A stretch of DNA of 64,000 nucleotides from Candidatus Opimibacter skivensis (GTDB lineage Bacteria; Bacteroidota; Bacteroidia; Chitinophagales; Saprospiraceae). Positions 26,638-34,281 of this stretch are shown here, one piece after another. A program made the translations under genes and the position numbers. The stretch's first letter is position 1. The number at the start of each line of letters is the position of its first letter. The notes under the pieces were generated by a model. The model made no database searches and had not been told where the DNA came from. It saw only the letters and a program-made list of their open reading frames with translations. Location of the stretch: positions 262,332 through 326,331 of the forward strand of contig JADKHH010000023.1 in NCBI GenBank assembly GCA_016721905.1, in the 5' to 3' direction.

Positions 26638-26839
26638 TAAGTAGTGAGTTGTGAAGTTGTGAGTGGCTAGGAAAATCTAAACTTTGCGGCGTTGCGTCTT
26701 TGCGCGAGACTTTAAAGTGAGTTGGGAGTTGTGAGTGGCTAGGAAAATCTAAACTTTGCGGCGTTTGTGAGTTGTGAGTTGTGAGTTGTGAGTTGTGAAT
26801 TGTGAATTGTGAGTGTTTTGGAGTTCATTTTAAAAGATT
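26623..26839 (+). repeat. Heptamer arrays and a duplicated ~40-bp segment after the M43 gene
   Basis: GTGAGTG, GTGAGTA, GTAAGTA and GTGAGTT units begin inside the last codons of the protease. A segment containing GTGAGTGGCTAGGAAAATCT followed by AAACTTTGCGGCGTT occurs twice (about 26658-26695 and 26729-26766). The first copy continues into TGCGTCTTTGCGCGAGAC. A second array of GTTGTGA / ATTGTGA units runs about 26766-26813. Confidence 0.85.
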
Positions 26840-27571
26840 ATGAAAAATAGCATTTTAATACTAATAATGGCAATACTTGTGAATAGCGGGTGTCATTTGT
26901 CAAAGACATCGAATGCTGCGCCTGATGCGGAACCGCAATGGATGCCGTGGGTGATCAAGTATGAGCGTGGCCCATGTTTTGGACAGTGCCCGGTGTATGA
27001 ATTTTATCTGCTGGAGGATAACAGTGGATTGATAGAAGTCAAGCAAAACCTGTTGGAACCGGGCTGGTACCATGCAGACCTGGATCAGGAGGCTGTACAT
27101 GATATCCTGATGGACATTGAGCCCAGGAGTTGGTGGAAAGAAGACATCAGTGGACTGCCGGAAATTGCGGACTTGCCATCTATGAGCATTATCTATAAGC
27201 ACAAGGATGGATTGCGGAGGTTCGCTGTGAAAGGCAGGATATCAGATCCGGTCTCCAGGGTGTTTCAGAAAGTGGAGCATCTCGTCAGAGAGTCACGATG
27301 GTCCATCACGACGATGCGGCCGCTTGTGCCGGATCTGCCTGAGCCAACAGATGTGATTGTGCAACTCAAGGATGGCGTTGACGTCCAGGTGTGGATGAAG
27401 AAATATTCAACCTTCGGTATCAAGCTAAAAAAGCGCGTTGCACCGCATCAACAATATTTTGTGGTGACGAAACATCCGGAGATGGGCTCATCAAATGATT
27501 TCTTCCAGTACCTCAAGCTTGACGACGAAGTCGTGGATGCGCAGTGGGACGAAGAGCTGTCTCCCAGATGA
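26840..27571 (+). CDS. Lipoprotein with DUF6438-like domain
   Basis: A 243-residue protein with a lipoprotein signal ('ILILIMAILVNSGC', acylated Cys ~18). Residues ~37-155 match the DUF6438 pattern: 'YERGPCFGQCPVYEFYLLED', then 'GLIEVKQNLLEPGWYHADLD' and 'LPSMSIIYKHKDG', with the two cysteines in CFGQC. The C-terminal ~90 residues ('PTDVIVQLKDGVDVQVWMKK...FVVTKHPEMGSSNDFFQYLK') form a second unassigned domain. It is presumably attached to the outer or inner membrane facing the periplasm. The role is unknown, and no operon partner is apparent. Confidence 0.75.
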   Translation: MKNSILILIMAILVNSGCHLSKTSNAAPDAEPQWMPWVIKYERGPCFGQCPVYEFYLLEDNSGLIEVKQNLLEPGWYHADLDQEAVHDILMDIEPRSWWKEDISGLPEIADLPSMSIIYKHKDGLRRFAVKGRISDPVSRVFQKVEHLVRESRWSITTMRPLVPDLPEPTDVIVQLKDGVDVQVWMKKYSTFGIKLKKRVAPHQQYFVVTKHPEMGSSNDFFQYLKLDDEVVDAQWDEELSPR

Positions 27572-27869
27572 AAAGCAAAGGGCAAGGAGCATGGAGCATG
27601 GAGCAGGAGCAAGGGGACTGTCTGGAGACAGAATTTACTTTTCTTTAATTATTTGTTTTGAAAAAAAAATGCTACTCCGTACCCTCCGGGCTGCGGATGG
27701 TAAATCAAGAAACTTTTGCCCTGATTAAAACATTCACAGGAGCCCCTGGCTCCAGGTAGAAATCAAGTTATATTCCAACAACGACTAACTGCTGACTGAA
27801 GACTGCCGACTGAAGACTGCCCACTGCCCTATGCTTTTTTTAGTATCATTGTAGCCACAACCACACTGC
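27572..27869. other. 298-bp intergenic region with repeats and hairpins
   Basis: No gene is supported. GGAGCAT heptamers follow the stop of the lipoprotein (about 27587-27610). Hairpins CTGTCTGGAGACAG (about 27619) and GGAGCCCCTGGCTCC (about 27739-27753) are present. An inverted set of the GTCTTCA/GTCGGCA heptamers (GACTGAA, GACTGCC) lies at about 27795-27828. Confidence 0.65.
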
Positions 27870-29132
27870 ATGCCAACCGCCATCATCATCATCTTCATTG
27901 GGATCTTCATCTTCTGGGGGCATTACCTGGCGGCGATTTTTGAGAAGAGGGGCATACCGGATGTATTAGGGTTGATGTTGATCGGCATGTTGATCGGCCC
28001 GATCACCGGACTTGTAGACCCATCTTCATTTGATACGTTTGGAAAGTTATTCAGCCACATGGTCCTGGTTTTCATTCTTTTTGAGAGTGGGACGGATCTC
28101 AAGATTTCGGAGGTTAAGAAATCATTTCGGGAATCAGCAGGGATTACAGTCGTTGGCTTTTTTGTGACCTGGGCAGTGCTGGCTACACTGACCTATGTGA
28201 TCTTCCACATTCCGATACTGGCTTGTTTGTTTATCGGCGCGGCCTTAGGTGGTACTTCGTCTGCTGTTGTAGTAGGGCTCGTGCGTAGGATTGCTGTTAC
28301 GCCAAAGACTTCCACCACGCTCATCATGGAATCTGTCGAAACCGATGTCTTTACACTGGCGATACCTATCAGTATCCTGGGGTTGATGATCACCGGGACG
28401 ATAGAAATCAATTTGGTCCTATCTCAGTTTGTCGCATCACTGATTATTGCCCTGATGATCGGTGTCGGTGGGGCATTCCTGTGGTCAGTCATCATCAATA
28501 GATTTCCTGATCTGAAGAGTACAAAGTTTTCAACCCCTGCTTTTTTATTGATCCTCTATGGTATCACGGAGTACCTCAACTTCAGCGGACCACTTACGGC
28601 CTTATCCTTTGGCATCGCAATTGGCAATCTTAAATATTTTGAGCCTCGTTTCCTTGAAAAAATTATTCCAGACCAGGCCATCATTTTGCCCGAAACGGAG
28701 CGCTCCTTCTTCAGTGAACTGGTTTTCCTGTTGAGGATCTTCTTTTTTCTCTTCATCGGTATGAGTATCAAGATCGATCGGATGGATTGGTTATTATGGG
28801 GTGCAGTGATGACGCTCGTGCTCTGTGTGGTCCGCATCATGTATGTGCCTCTTGTGGTTCCGAAATCTACACCATTGCTGGACAAGGCGGTGATCTCAAG
28901 TATGATACCAAAAGGTTTAGGTGCGGCGGTGGTGGCTACACTTCCATTTCAGAGTGGCGTAGCCAACGGGGATATCATACAGGCGATTTGTTTTTCACTC
29001 ATACTCTTCAGTACAGTATTTACCGTTCTGTTTTTCTTCCTGATCAATACAGGTGTGAGTCTGCCGTTTTATCGGTTGATCTACGGAAAAGACAAAGAAG
29101 TGAGTAGTGAGCAGGGCGAAGTTAGCAGTTAG
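27870..29132 (+). CDS. Cation:proton antiporter (CPA2-type, KefB/NapA-like)
   Basis: A 420-residue polytopic membrane protein with about 12-13 TM helices. Family signatures: 'IPDVLGLMLIGMLIGPITGL', 'FSHMVLVFILFESGTDLKI', 'FIGAALGGTSSAVVVGLVRR', 'LIMESVETDVFTLAIPISIL' and 'FLFIGMSIKIDRMDW', followed by 'MIPKGLGAAVVATLP'. These match sodium- or potassium/proton exchangers of the CPA2 superfamily. No cytoplasmic TrkA-N domain is attached. Ion specificity cannot be told from sequence. The C-terminal 'EVSSEQGEVSS' and the TAG stop are encoded by GTGAGTA, GTGAGCA and GTTAGCA heptamers, a repeat-derived tail. Confidence 0.85.
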   Translation: MPTAIIIIFIGIFIFWGHYLAAIFEKRGIPDVLGLMLIGMLIGPITGLVDPSSFDTFGKLFSHMVLVFILFESGTDLKISEVKKSFRESAGITVVGFFVTWAVLATLTYVIFHIPILACLFIGAALGGTSSAVVVGLVRRIAVTPKTSTTLIMESVETDVFTLAIPISILGLMITGTIEINLVLSQFVASLIIALMIGVGGAFLWSVIINRFPDLKSTKFSTPAFLLILYGITEYLNFSGPLTALSFGIAIGNLKYFEPRFLEKIIPDQAIILPETERSFFSELVFLLRIFFFLFIGMSIKIDRMDWLLWGAVMTLVLCVVRIMYVPLVVPKSTPLLDKAVISSMIPKGLGAAVVATLPFQSGVANGDIIQAICFSLILFSTVFTVLFFFLINTGVSLPFYRLIYGKDKEVSSEQGEVSS

Positions 29133-29587
29133 CAGTTAGCAGTCTTCAGTCGGCAGTAAGCAAATTGGTATTGCAATTTTAAAAGGTAAATTTTATTGAA
29201 TAGCCCCGACTTTCAAGTCGCGGGGAAAAGGGTCAGTTTTCAGTCGGCAGTCTTCAGTCCTCAGTCGGCAAATGGGTATTCCAATTTTAAAGGTAAATCT
29301 TATTGAAAAGCCCCGACTTTCAAGTCGCGGGGAAAAGGGTCAGTTTTCAGTCGGCAGTCTTCAGACCTCAGTCGGCAGTAAGCAAATTGATATTGCAATT
29401 TTAAAAGGTAAATTTTATTGAATAGCCCCGACTTTCAAGTCGCGGGGAAAAGGGTCAGTTTTCAGTCCGCAGTCTTCAGTCCTCAGTCGGCAAATTGGTA
29501 TTGCAATTTTAAAAGGTAAATCTTATTGAATAGCCCCGACTTTCAAGTCGCGGGGAAAAGGGTCAGTTTTCAGTCGGCAGTCCTCAG
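29104..29587. repeat. Heptamer array and four tandem copies of a ~110-bp hairpin repeat
   Basis: Heptamers overlapping the antiporter stop (29104-29160) lead into four tandem copies of a unit with CCCCGACTTTCAAGTCGCGG at about 29204, 29311, 29426 and 29534, giving spacings of 107, 115 and 108 bp. Each copy has a bulged hairpin (CCCCGACTT with AAGTCGCGGGG), the A/T-rich stretch TGCAATTTTAAAAGGTAAAT or a variant of it, and GTCTTCA/GTCGGCA heptamers. The array fills the gap between two convergent genes. Confidence 0.9.
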
Positions 29588-29965
29588 CTAAATAATTTTT
29601 GTGATATACACTCCCAAAAAAGTAAGCGCGAGCCCAATCAATACACTGGCCAAAACATACGTTACTGCATATCCATACTGACCGTTGTTAAACAACGTCA
29701 CCGTTTCGTTGGAGAAAGCAGAGAAGGTCGTAAATCCACCGAGTACACCTGTAGCGAGAAACAATCGCCATTCTTTGGGGAAGGCCCAGCGCTCAGCATA
29801 GCCATACAATAGTCCGATACAAAAGCAACCGATGACATTGACCAGTAAGGTGCCCCAGGGAAAACCATGCGGGTATTTGTGAAGGAAGGGGAATGATACC
29901 AGGTACCTCAGCGCTCCGCCGATGAAGCTGCCCATGCCGATGATGAGGAGGATTTTTAAGCTCAT
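29588..29965 (-). CDS. crcB: Fluoride channel CrcB (Fluc family)
   Basis: A 125-residue membrane protein with four TM helices, the usual size for the family. The ATG at 29965 is chosen; an in-frame TTG at 29971 is possible. Signatures: 'GSFIGGALRYLVSF', 'PWGTLLVNVIGCFCIGLLYG' with the conserved Asn, and 'LATGVLGGFTTFSAFSNETV' with the phenylalanine and polar track residues. It exports fluoride as a dimer. TACTTTTG, a -7-like box, lies only 3 bp before the ATG, so a transcript from it would be nearly leaderless. The stop TAG is followed by heptamers CTGAGGA, CTGCCGA and CTGAAAA. Confidence 0.93.
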   Translation of the reverse strand: MSLKILLIIGMGSFIGGALRYLVSFPFLHKYPHGFPWGTLLVNVIGCFCIGLLYGYAERWAFPKEWRLFLATGVLGGFTTFSAFSNETVTLFNNGQYGYAVTYVLASVLIGLALTFLGVYITKII

Positions 29966-29983
29966 CCTCAAAAGTAAGAAGAA

Positions 29984-30067
29984 AAGGCTAAGGCTAAGGC
30001 TGAGGCTGAGGCTGAGGCGAAGGGGGATACGGAAATAAATATATTATATAGAGTCGCGATTGATCGC
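29984..30067. repeat. Hexamer array and small hairpin between crcB and the 30142 gene
   Basis: Six units of RAGGCT/G (AAGGCT, AAGGCT, AAGGCT, GAGGCT, GAGGCT, GAGGCG) occupy 29984-30019. The inverted repeat GCGATTGATCGC lies at 30056-30067 within a GTCGC-rich stretch. Confidence 0.8.
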
Positions 30068-30141
30068 GTCGCTACTAATTATTATCTTCTCAGAACACAA
30101 ACCACGAACACAGGCTATCTTTAGTCCTTAAATGCCACCAT

Positions 30142-30714
30142 ATGACAAAGCGTAAGTTGATCAGGAATATTATTCTTATCTCGCTGTTTTATATTCTCGC
30201 GCTCTTCGTTGGAATTACATTTTATATCACGGGAGCAAATGAAGACTTCAGGTATTTTGGAATGTTTAAAGAACTCTTCCCTATTATTGCAGCACTCCCA
30301 TTAGCGTATCTTGGATTTTGTTTTCAGCGAAGGGCCAATTTTCACTCGGCGCTTCGGCAATTGTGGGTCAATATGATACATGCGGTCAATAAATCTATTC
30401 TGTATACAGAGTTTCGGGTTGAAACTGAAAAGGAATACCTGGAGGCTTTGTTATTGCTTTCTAAGTCTATTGATGAAGTCAGGGGCGTATATTTTAATAT
30501 CCAGGAGACGTCAACAGATAAAGGATATTATCCGTTTGAATCACTGAAAAGTATTTACACTATTGTTGAACAAATCGGTACCAAGGATTTCAATGAAGCA
30601 CAACTCAGAGAAGCTAATGCTAAAATCAGAGATCACTGGCAAACGATCAGGAAAACATTTCTTAGGGAGTTTGATCGCTCTGAGCCTACCTTTGCGGACA
30701 CTATTAATAGCTAA
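30142..30714 (+). CDS. Two-TM membrane protein with helical cytoplasmic domain, unknown function
   Basis: A 190-residue protein. Two TM helices are visible (~9-31 'NIILISLFYILALFVGITFY'; ~43-62 'LFPIIAALPLAYLGFCF'), then a basic stretch ('QRRANFHSALRQLW') and a helical soluble domain to the end ('AVNKSILYTEFRVETEKEYL', 'LLSKSIDEVRGVYFNI', 'YPFESLKSIYTIVEQIG', 'KIRDHWQTIRKTFLREFD'). I do not recognise the family. The two-helix anchor plus helical domain recalls SLATT-type membrane effectors of immune systems, but this is an analogy of architecture only. Its stop is 10 bp from the stop of the convergent patatin gene, so it may or may not belong with that operon. Confidence 0.7.
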   Translation: MTKRKLIRNIILISLFYILALFVGITFYITGANEDFRYFGMFKELFPIIAALPLAYLGFCFQRRANFHSALRQLWVNMIHAVNKSILYTEFRVETEKEYLEALLLLSKSIDEVRGVYFNIQETSTDKGYYPFESLKSIYTIVEQIGTKDFNEAQLREANAKIRDHWQTIRKTFLREFDRSEPTFADTINS

Positions 30715-30724
30715 GCGATGGCGG

Positions 30725-32092
30725 TCAGGCTTTTGCTGATTTAGCGTATGTTTCTTTAAAGACAGAGGCATCGCATGCATAGTATTCACCCCGTACCCCT
30801 TTGATCAGGTAATCCCCGGCTTTAGCTCTCATCAAGCCTTCCATGGTCATGATTTCAAAATCATGGTCGATCCTGCAGGCACCAATGGGGATATCTTTTT
30901 TTGCATAGGGTTCAAACGTCAGCCCATAATCCTTGTAGGAAACAAAATAGGATTCTCCGGTGGGCGCAGGATGTGTGTATTTAAAGTCAACAAAGTGATC
31001 TTCCAGAATATATTTCTTCGCCGCCTTTTCGCCAATTTCCGCCAGGATATTCATGTTTTTTGGATTATCCATTTCACCCAGCGTTTTCATCACTGATGTT
31101 GAAAAGTTGTATCCCAGACCTTTTAGATCTTGCTCCGCCAGCCAGACATTGTATCGCAGATAGGTCAACGCCTGGTATCCCAGGAAAGCGCTGCCTTTGA
31201 GATCACCCATTTCACTGTCAATCGAAATGGAGGTTGGCGAATCGCTCAAGATCTGCATGATCAGTTGATTTGAGAGATTGGCATCATGCATAAAGAATTC
31301 CGGCATTTTTGCGGCCCAGGCCATAAGGTTGTTTTTCTGGAACGCCGAATAACTGCTTCGCTGATCAATATTACCTGTCCCAAGGGACACCATCAGCATG
31401 TTTCGTTTGCCGAGCCGCCAATGAAAGGGGTAGGAATTAAGACTCGCCAGCAGAAACAATCGTAAAGACGGATTATTGACCATACTGATTCCGCCATCAA
31501 TAAATGCACCTTGTTCACCTGAACTATCTTTAAGAAACATCGGCAGAAAGTACGTAGGTGCAGCCGCACTGGCCATGATGACTTGCCATAGTGGCCAGTC
31601 TTTGTTCTGTGGAAAAAATTTTCCGTCTGGATGGTTATGTATAGCCCAGGTGCTAAACGTTTCCGCTCTTTTGGTGAAAATACATAGCCCTGTATGGATT
31701 CGTTCTGCATCGCCAAGGGTGATATCACCAAAGAATTTTTTCAATGCAATCTCCAGCGGTTTGTTATCATACTTTACACCTTTAAACAAGTATTGAAAAA
31801 AACCGGTTTTCAATCCAAAGATTTTAGTGCCGAGTTCAAAATATTGCTTTTTTACCTCACTCGCCTTCATGCCTATCGCCAGGCAGGAGGCAATGATAGA
31901 GCCTGTACTGGTCCCTCCGATCAGATCAAAATAATCGCACAACCGAAAGTCCGGGTCATTATTTTCTTTGGCCAGCATTTCTTCGATATGTTCGAGGAAA
32001 CCAAGCGTCAGGATACCTCTGATCCCTCCTCCGTCAAGAGAAAGAATTCGCTTCTGGCCGGGAGCCGTCAGCCGGTCATGGAGTTTAGTCAT
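30725..32092 (-). CDS. Patatin-like phospholipase with phage-like C-terminal extension
   Basis: A 455-residue cytoplasmic protein. Patatin core (~14-215): oxyanion loop 'LSLDGGGIRGILTLGFLE' (DGGGIRG from D20), nucleophile elbow 'GGTSTGS' (G60-x-S62-x-G64), catalytic Asp D199 in 'FIDGGIS'. The Ser-Asp dyad is intact, so lipid acyl hydrolysis is likely. The middle (~215-350) is helical ('KRNMLMVSLGTGNID...'). The last ~40 residues ('GLMRAKAGDYLIKGVRGEYY' then 'ACDASVFKETY') look like a small domain seen in many phage-encoded proteins, here fused to a phospholipase. It is the last gene of the TIR-barrel-patatin operon, 14 bp after the barrel gene. CapV-type patatins are effectors of CBASS immunity, but no cyclase gene is adjacent. 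Confidence 0.85.
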   Translation of the reverse strand: MTKLHDRLTAPGQKRILSLDGGGIRGILTLGFLEHIEEMLAKENNDPDFRLCDYFDLIGGTSTGSIIASCLAIGMKASEVKKQYFELGTKIFGLKTGFFQYLFKGVKYDNKPLEIALKKFFGDITLGDAERIHTGLCIFTKRAETFSTWAIHNHPDGKFFPQNKDWPLWQVIMASAAAPTYFLPMFLKDSSGEQGAFIDGGISMVNNPSLRLFLLASLNSYPFHWRLGKRNMLMVSLGTGNIDQRSSYSAFQKNNLMAWAAKMPEFFMHDANLSNQLIMQILSDSPTSISIDSEMGDLKGSAFLGYQALTYLRYNVWLAEQDLKGLGYNFSTSVMKTLGEMDNPKNMNILAEIGEKAAKKYILEDHFVDFKYTHPAPTGESYFVSYKDYGLTFEPYAKKDIPIGACRIDHDFEIMTMEGLMRAKAGDYLIKGVRGEYYACDASVFKETYAKSAKA

Positions 32093-32106
32093 AGGAATAA
32101 GGGCGA

Positions 32107-32742
32107 TTAGAAATGATACATAAAGCCGAACAATCCTTTATACGTTAAAAACCAATGTTCAAAATCAACCTCTTGCCCATTCACCAGGTTGGTGGTAAAA
32201 TTACCGGAGGAAACCATGAGCGTGAAGTCAATGCTCATTTGCGTATTGAGAAAATAACGCAAGCCTCCGCCTCCGCAAATCCCATAGCCACTGTAGGTTT
32301 CATTGGAGACGAAATTAAAGGTCGGGTTGTAATACGTTTCCTTGCTCCTTGTGAAGTTGAGTCCAAGCGCTATGTTTGGACGTAATTTGGAATTGGTAGA
32401 ACCAAAAATATATTTACCGATCAATTCTATTTCGGTATACGGATATGGACTATCAATGTTATATGCAGTAGATCCGTTATCCAGCGATTTAGTAGAAATA
32501 GAATAGTGTTGAAAGGCGAAAGCTGCTGCAATCTGATGATTGAAGCCATACTGGAGTTGTGCACCATATCCGGTGCCACCTTCGGTTTCAAGGTGAAGAT
32601 TATCATTGGTATAGGATACAAAGCCGAGATGAATACCAGCGGATAAGCCTTTCGTTTTGGATTGTATCGCGACTACATCTTGTCCGGAGACAACTTCGTA
32701 ACTCATAAGCGACAACATTACAAAGAGGTATTGGAGTTTCAT
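32107..32742 (-). CDS. Outer-membrane beta-barrel protein within the TIR-patatin operon
   Basis: A 211-residue protein. The ATG at 32742 gives a signal peptide (MKLQYLFVMLSLMSYEVVSG) and lies 1 bp after the stop of the TIR gene; longer in-frame starts overlap that gene. The mature protein has alternating beta strands: 'LSAGIHLGFVSYTN', 'GYGAQLQYGFNHQIAAAFAF', 'YTEIELIGKYIFG', 'LRPNIALGLNFTRS', 'YGICGGGGLRYFLNTQMSID' and the C-terminal 'LFGFMYHF' with a terminal Phe, as in outer-membrane barrels. It is unusual to find such a protein between a TIR gene and a phospholipase gene. Coupling through the TIR protein's periplasmic domain is an inference. Confidence 0.82.
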   Translation of the reverse strand: MKLQYLFVMLSLMSYEVVSGQDVVAIQSKTKGLSAGIHLGFVSYTNDNLHLETEGGTGYGAQLQYGFNHQIAAAFAFQHYSISTKSLDNGSTAYNIDSPYPYTEIELIGKYIFGSTNSKLRPNIALGLNFTRSKETYYNPTFNFVSNETYSGYGICGGGGLRYFLNTQMSIDFTLMVSSGNFTTNLVNGQEVDFEHWFLTYKGLFGFMYHF

Positions 32743-32743
32743 G

Positions 32744-34168
32744 TCAATAGTTGATTTGCAGGGTAGAAGAGGTCTTGATTTTATAAATGGTTTGTGTGTT
32801 GATCTCCATGGGTATGTCTCCTTTGGCAATTAAATGAAATTCATTGGTTTGTAAAGGCAATTTTTGCCCATCCGGAGTCTTAAGGTAATCAAATACGAGG
32901 TCCATTACACCTGCTCGTTTATAATTGCTGGCTTTGATATACACAACATTGGCAGTGACTGAACTTCCGGCAGGCAATATAATATTTTTACCATCAAGGA
33001 GTGGTTTGTCAAGTAAAAAGGAAACGCGTTTTGGGACGGCAAATCCATCGTCACTTGAAATGGTCACGCTGCTTTTTACCTGGAGCTCAGTCCCTTTGGA
33101 AATCGTGGAGGATGCTTTAAAATTATTTAAATCAGCAGGGGGTTTAATAGTAGGGGAGGAGGTGGAGGGCAATGGATCTTCAATTGCTTTTTCCACCGGC
33201 TTCGAAGAGGCTCCATTCACTATAGAGGGCTGGGTTTTGGGTGATTGGTTCTGGGAGGGTATAACCGGTTTTTGTTTTTCTGGTTGTTGTTTCCTGGACG
33301 TTTGAGACTGATTCAGATGCTCATTGGTATCAGGAGCATTTAAATGGGTTCGATTCTCTTCCGCTATTTCAGTATGTACAACACTATTCGGTTGCAGGAA
33401 ACCCGAGGAATCAGGCAGTGCTTCCGATGCAGAATCATCCTGCTTGCTACCAGCTAGCATATTGGATTTAGTCAAGATACCCCATGCCATAAAAAGTCCA
33501 AAGAGGGCAAAGACAATGATGGCTGCCTTTTTAAAATTGCCTGATGATAAAACAGAGGGGTCTGAATTTACGTGGTGGACAGGCGTTTGTTTTTTCTCAC
33601 GATTTCCACTGATCTTTTCTTTGATCGCCTTCACGAGGTCTTCATAATCGGATTCCCTGTGGATGGTTATATTGAGTGTATTGATATCTCTCAGAATACC
33701 GGTGAGCCGGGCTATGTTATTTCGTATTTCGGCATAGAGATTCAGGTCATCCGTGATTCCTTCTATATAACTCAGTGAGTTTAGCTCCTTGACTTTATTC
33801 TGCAGGTTCATGAGTTGTGTCTCCCAATATTTGACAAATTCCAGACGATCTGCCGAACTGGAGATTTTTACTTCATCTAGTACAATAGGGAAAATGCGTT
33901 CACTCAGGTTTTCGTTTTTATGAATTTCCAGGAGTTCAAACATGCAGTACTCTGATTTGAGATACTTGTTTGACAGGATAATGATCACCATATCTGCTTC
34001 GCCAAGCTGGACCATAAAGTCATGAATGCTTTGCCTGTAGGAAAGATCCCTTTTGTCCAGGATAAACGTAATGTCCTCCGCCTCAAGCCGTTTGACCAGT
34101 TGGGCTAAAATCTCATCACTAATGCCTCCCCAGGCATGGGAGATAAATATGGAGGATGGGCGCTTCAT
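32744..34168 (-). CDS. Membrane-anchored TIR-domain protein with periplasmic C-terminal domain
   Basis: A 474-residue protein. The ATG at 34168 places the TIR fold at once ('SSIFISHAWGG'); an upstream in-frame ATG at 34222 adds 18 residues. TIR domain (~4-130): 'FILDKRDLSYRQSIHDFM', 'MVIIILSNKYLKSEYCMFEL' with E78 at the position of the catalytic glutamate of NAD-cleaving TIRs, and 'RIFPIVLDEVKI'. A helical segment (~130-190) follows, then one TM helix (~212-233, 'KKAAIIVFALFGLFMAWGIL'), a Pro/Ser/Thr/Gln-rich linker (~245-365) and a beta-rich C-terminal domain (~370-474, 'IILPAGSSVTANVVYIKA', 'GVMDLVFDYLKTPDGQKLPL'). The TIR would be cytoplasmic and the C-terminus periplasmic. First gene of a three-gene operon with barrel and patatin. 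Confidence 0.88.
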   Translation of the reverse strand: MKRPSSIFISHAWGGISDEILAQLVKRLEAEDITFILDKRDLSYRQSIHDFMVQLGEADMVIIILSNKYLKSEYCMFELLEIHKNENLSERIFPIVLDEVKISSSADRLEFVKYWETQLMNLQNKVKELNSLSYIEGITDDLNLYAEIRNNIARLTGILRDINTLNITIHRESDYEDLVKAIKEKISGNREKKQTPVHHVNSDPSVLSSGNFKKAAIIVFALFGLFMAWGILTKSNMLAGSKQDDSASEALPDSSGFLQPNSVVHTEIAEENRTHLNAPDTNEHLNQSQTSRKQQPEKQKPVIPSQNQSPKTQPSIVNGASSKPVEKAIEDPLPSTSSPTIKPPADLNNFKASSTISKGTELQVKSSVTISSDDGFAVPKRVSFLLDKPLLDGKNIILPAGSSVTANVVYIKASNYKRAGVMDLVFDYLKTPDGQKLPLQTNEFHLIAKGDIPMEINTQTIYKIKTSSTLQINY

Positions 34169-34281
34169 TTCTTGCCATGCGAATATACTGATTCTCTGAG
34201 GGAATGCTGAAGTGGTGTGCAATTTGAAGAGAACACTATATTTATCATCTTATTGATATTTCACCTACCTCAACTAAGCGT

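Noticed and set aside
29966..30141. Fluoride riboswitch upstream of crcB
   Set aside because: The upstream region is mostly RAGGCT hexamers and does not show the conserved crcB-motif segments in the right orientation.
30725..34168. A standard CBASS or Thoeris system
   Set aside because: There is no CD-NTase, no cap2/cap3 and no SIR2-SLOG (ThsA) gene; the TIR and patatin are joined instead by an outer-membrane barrel gene.
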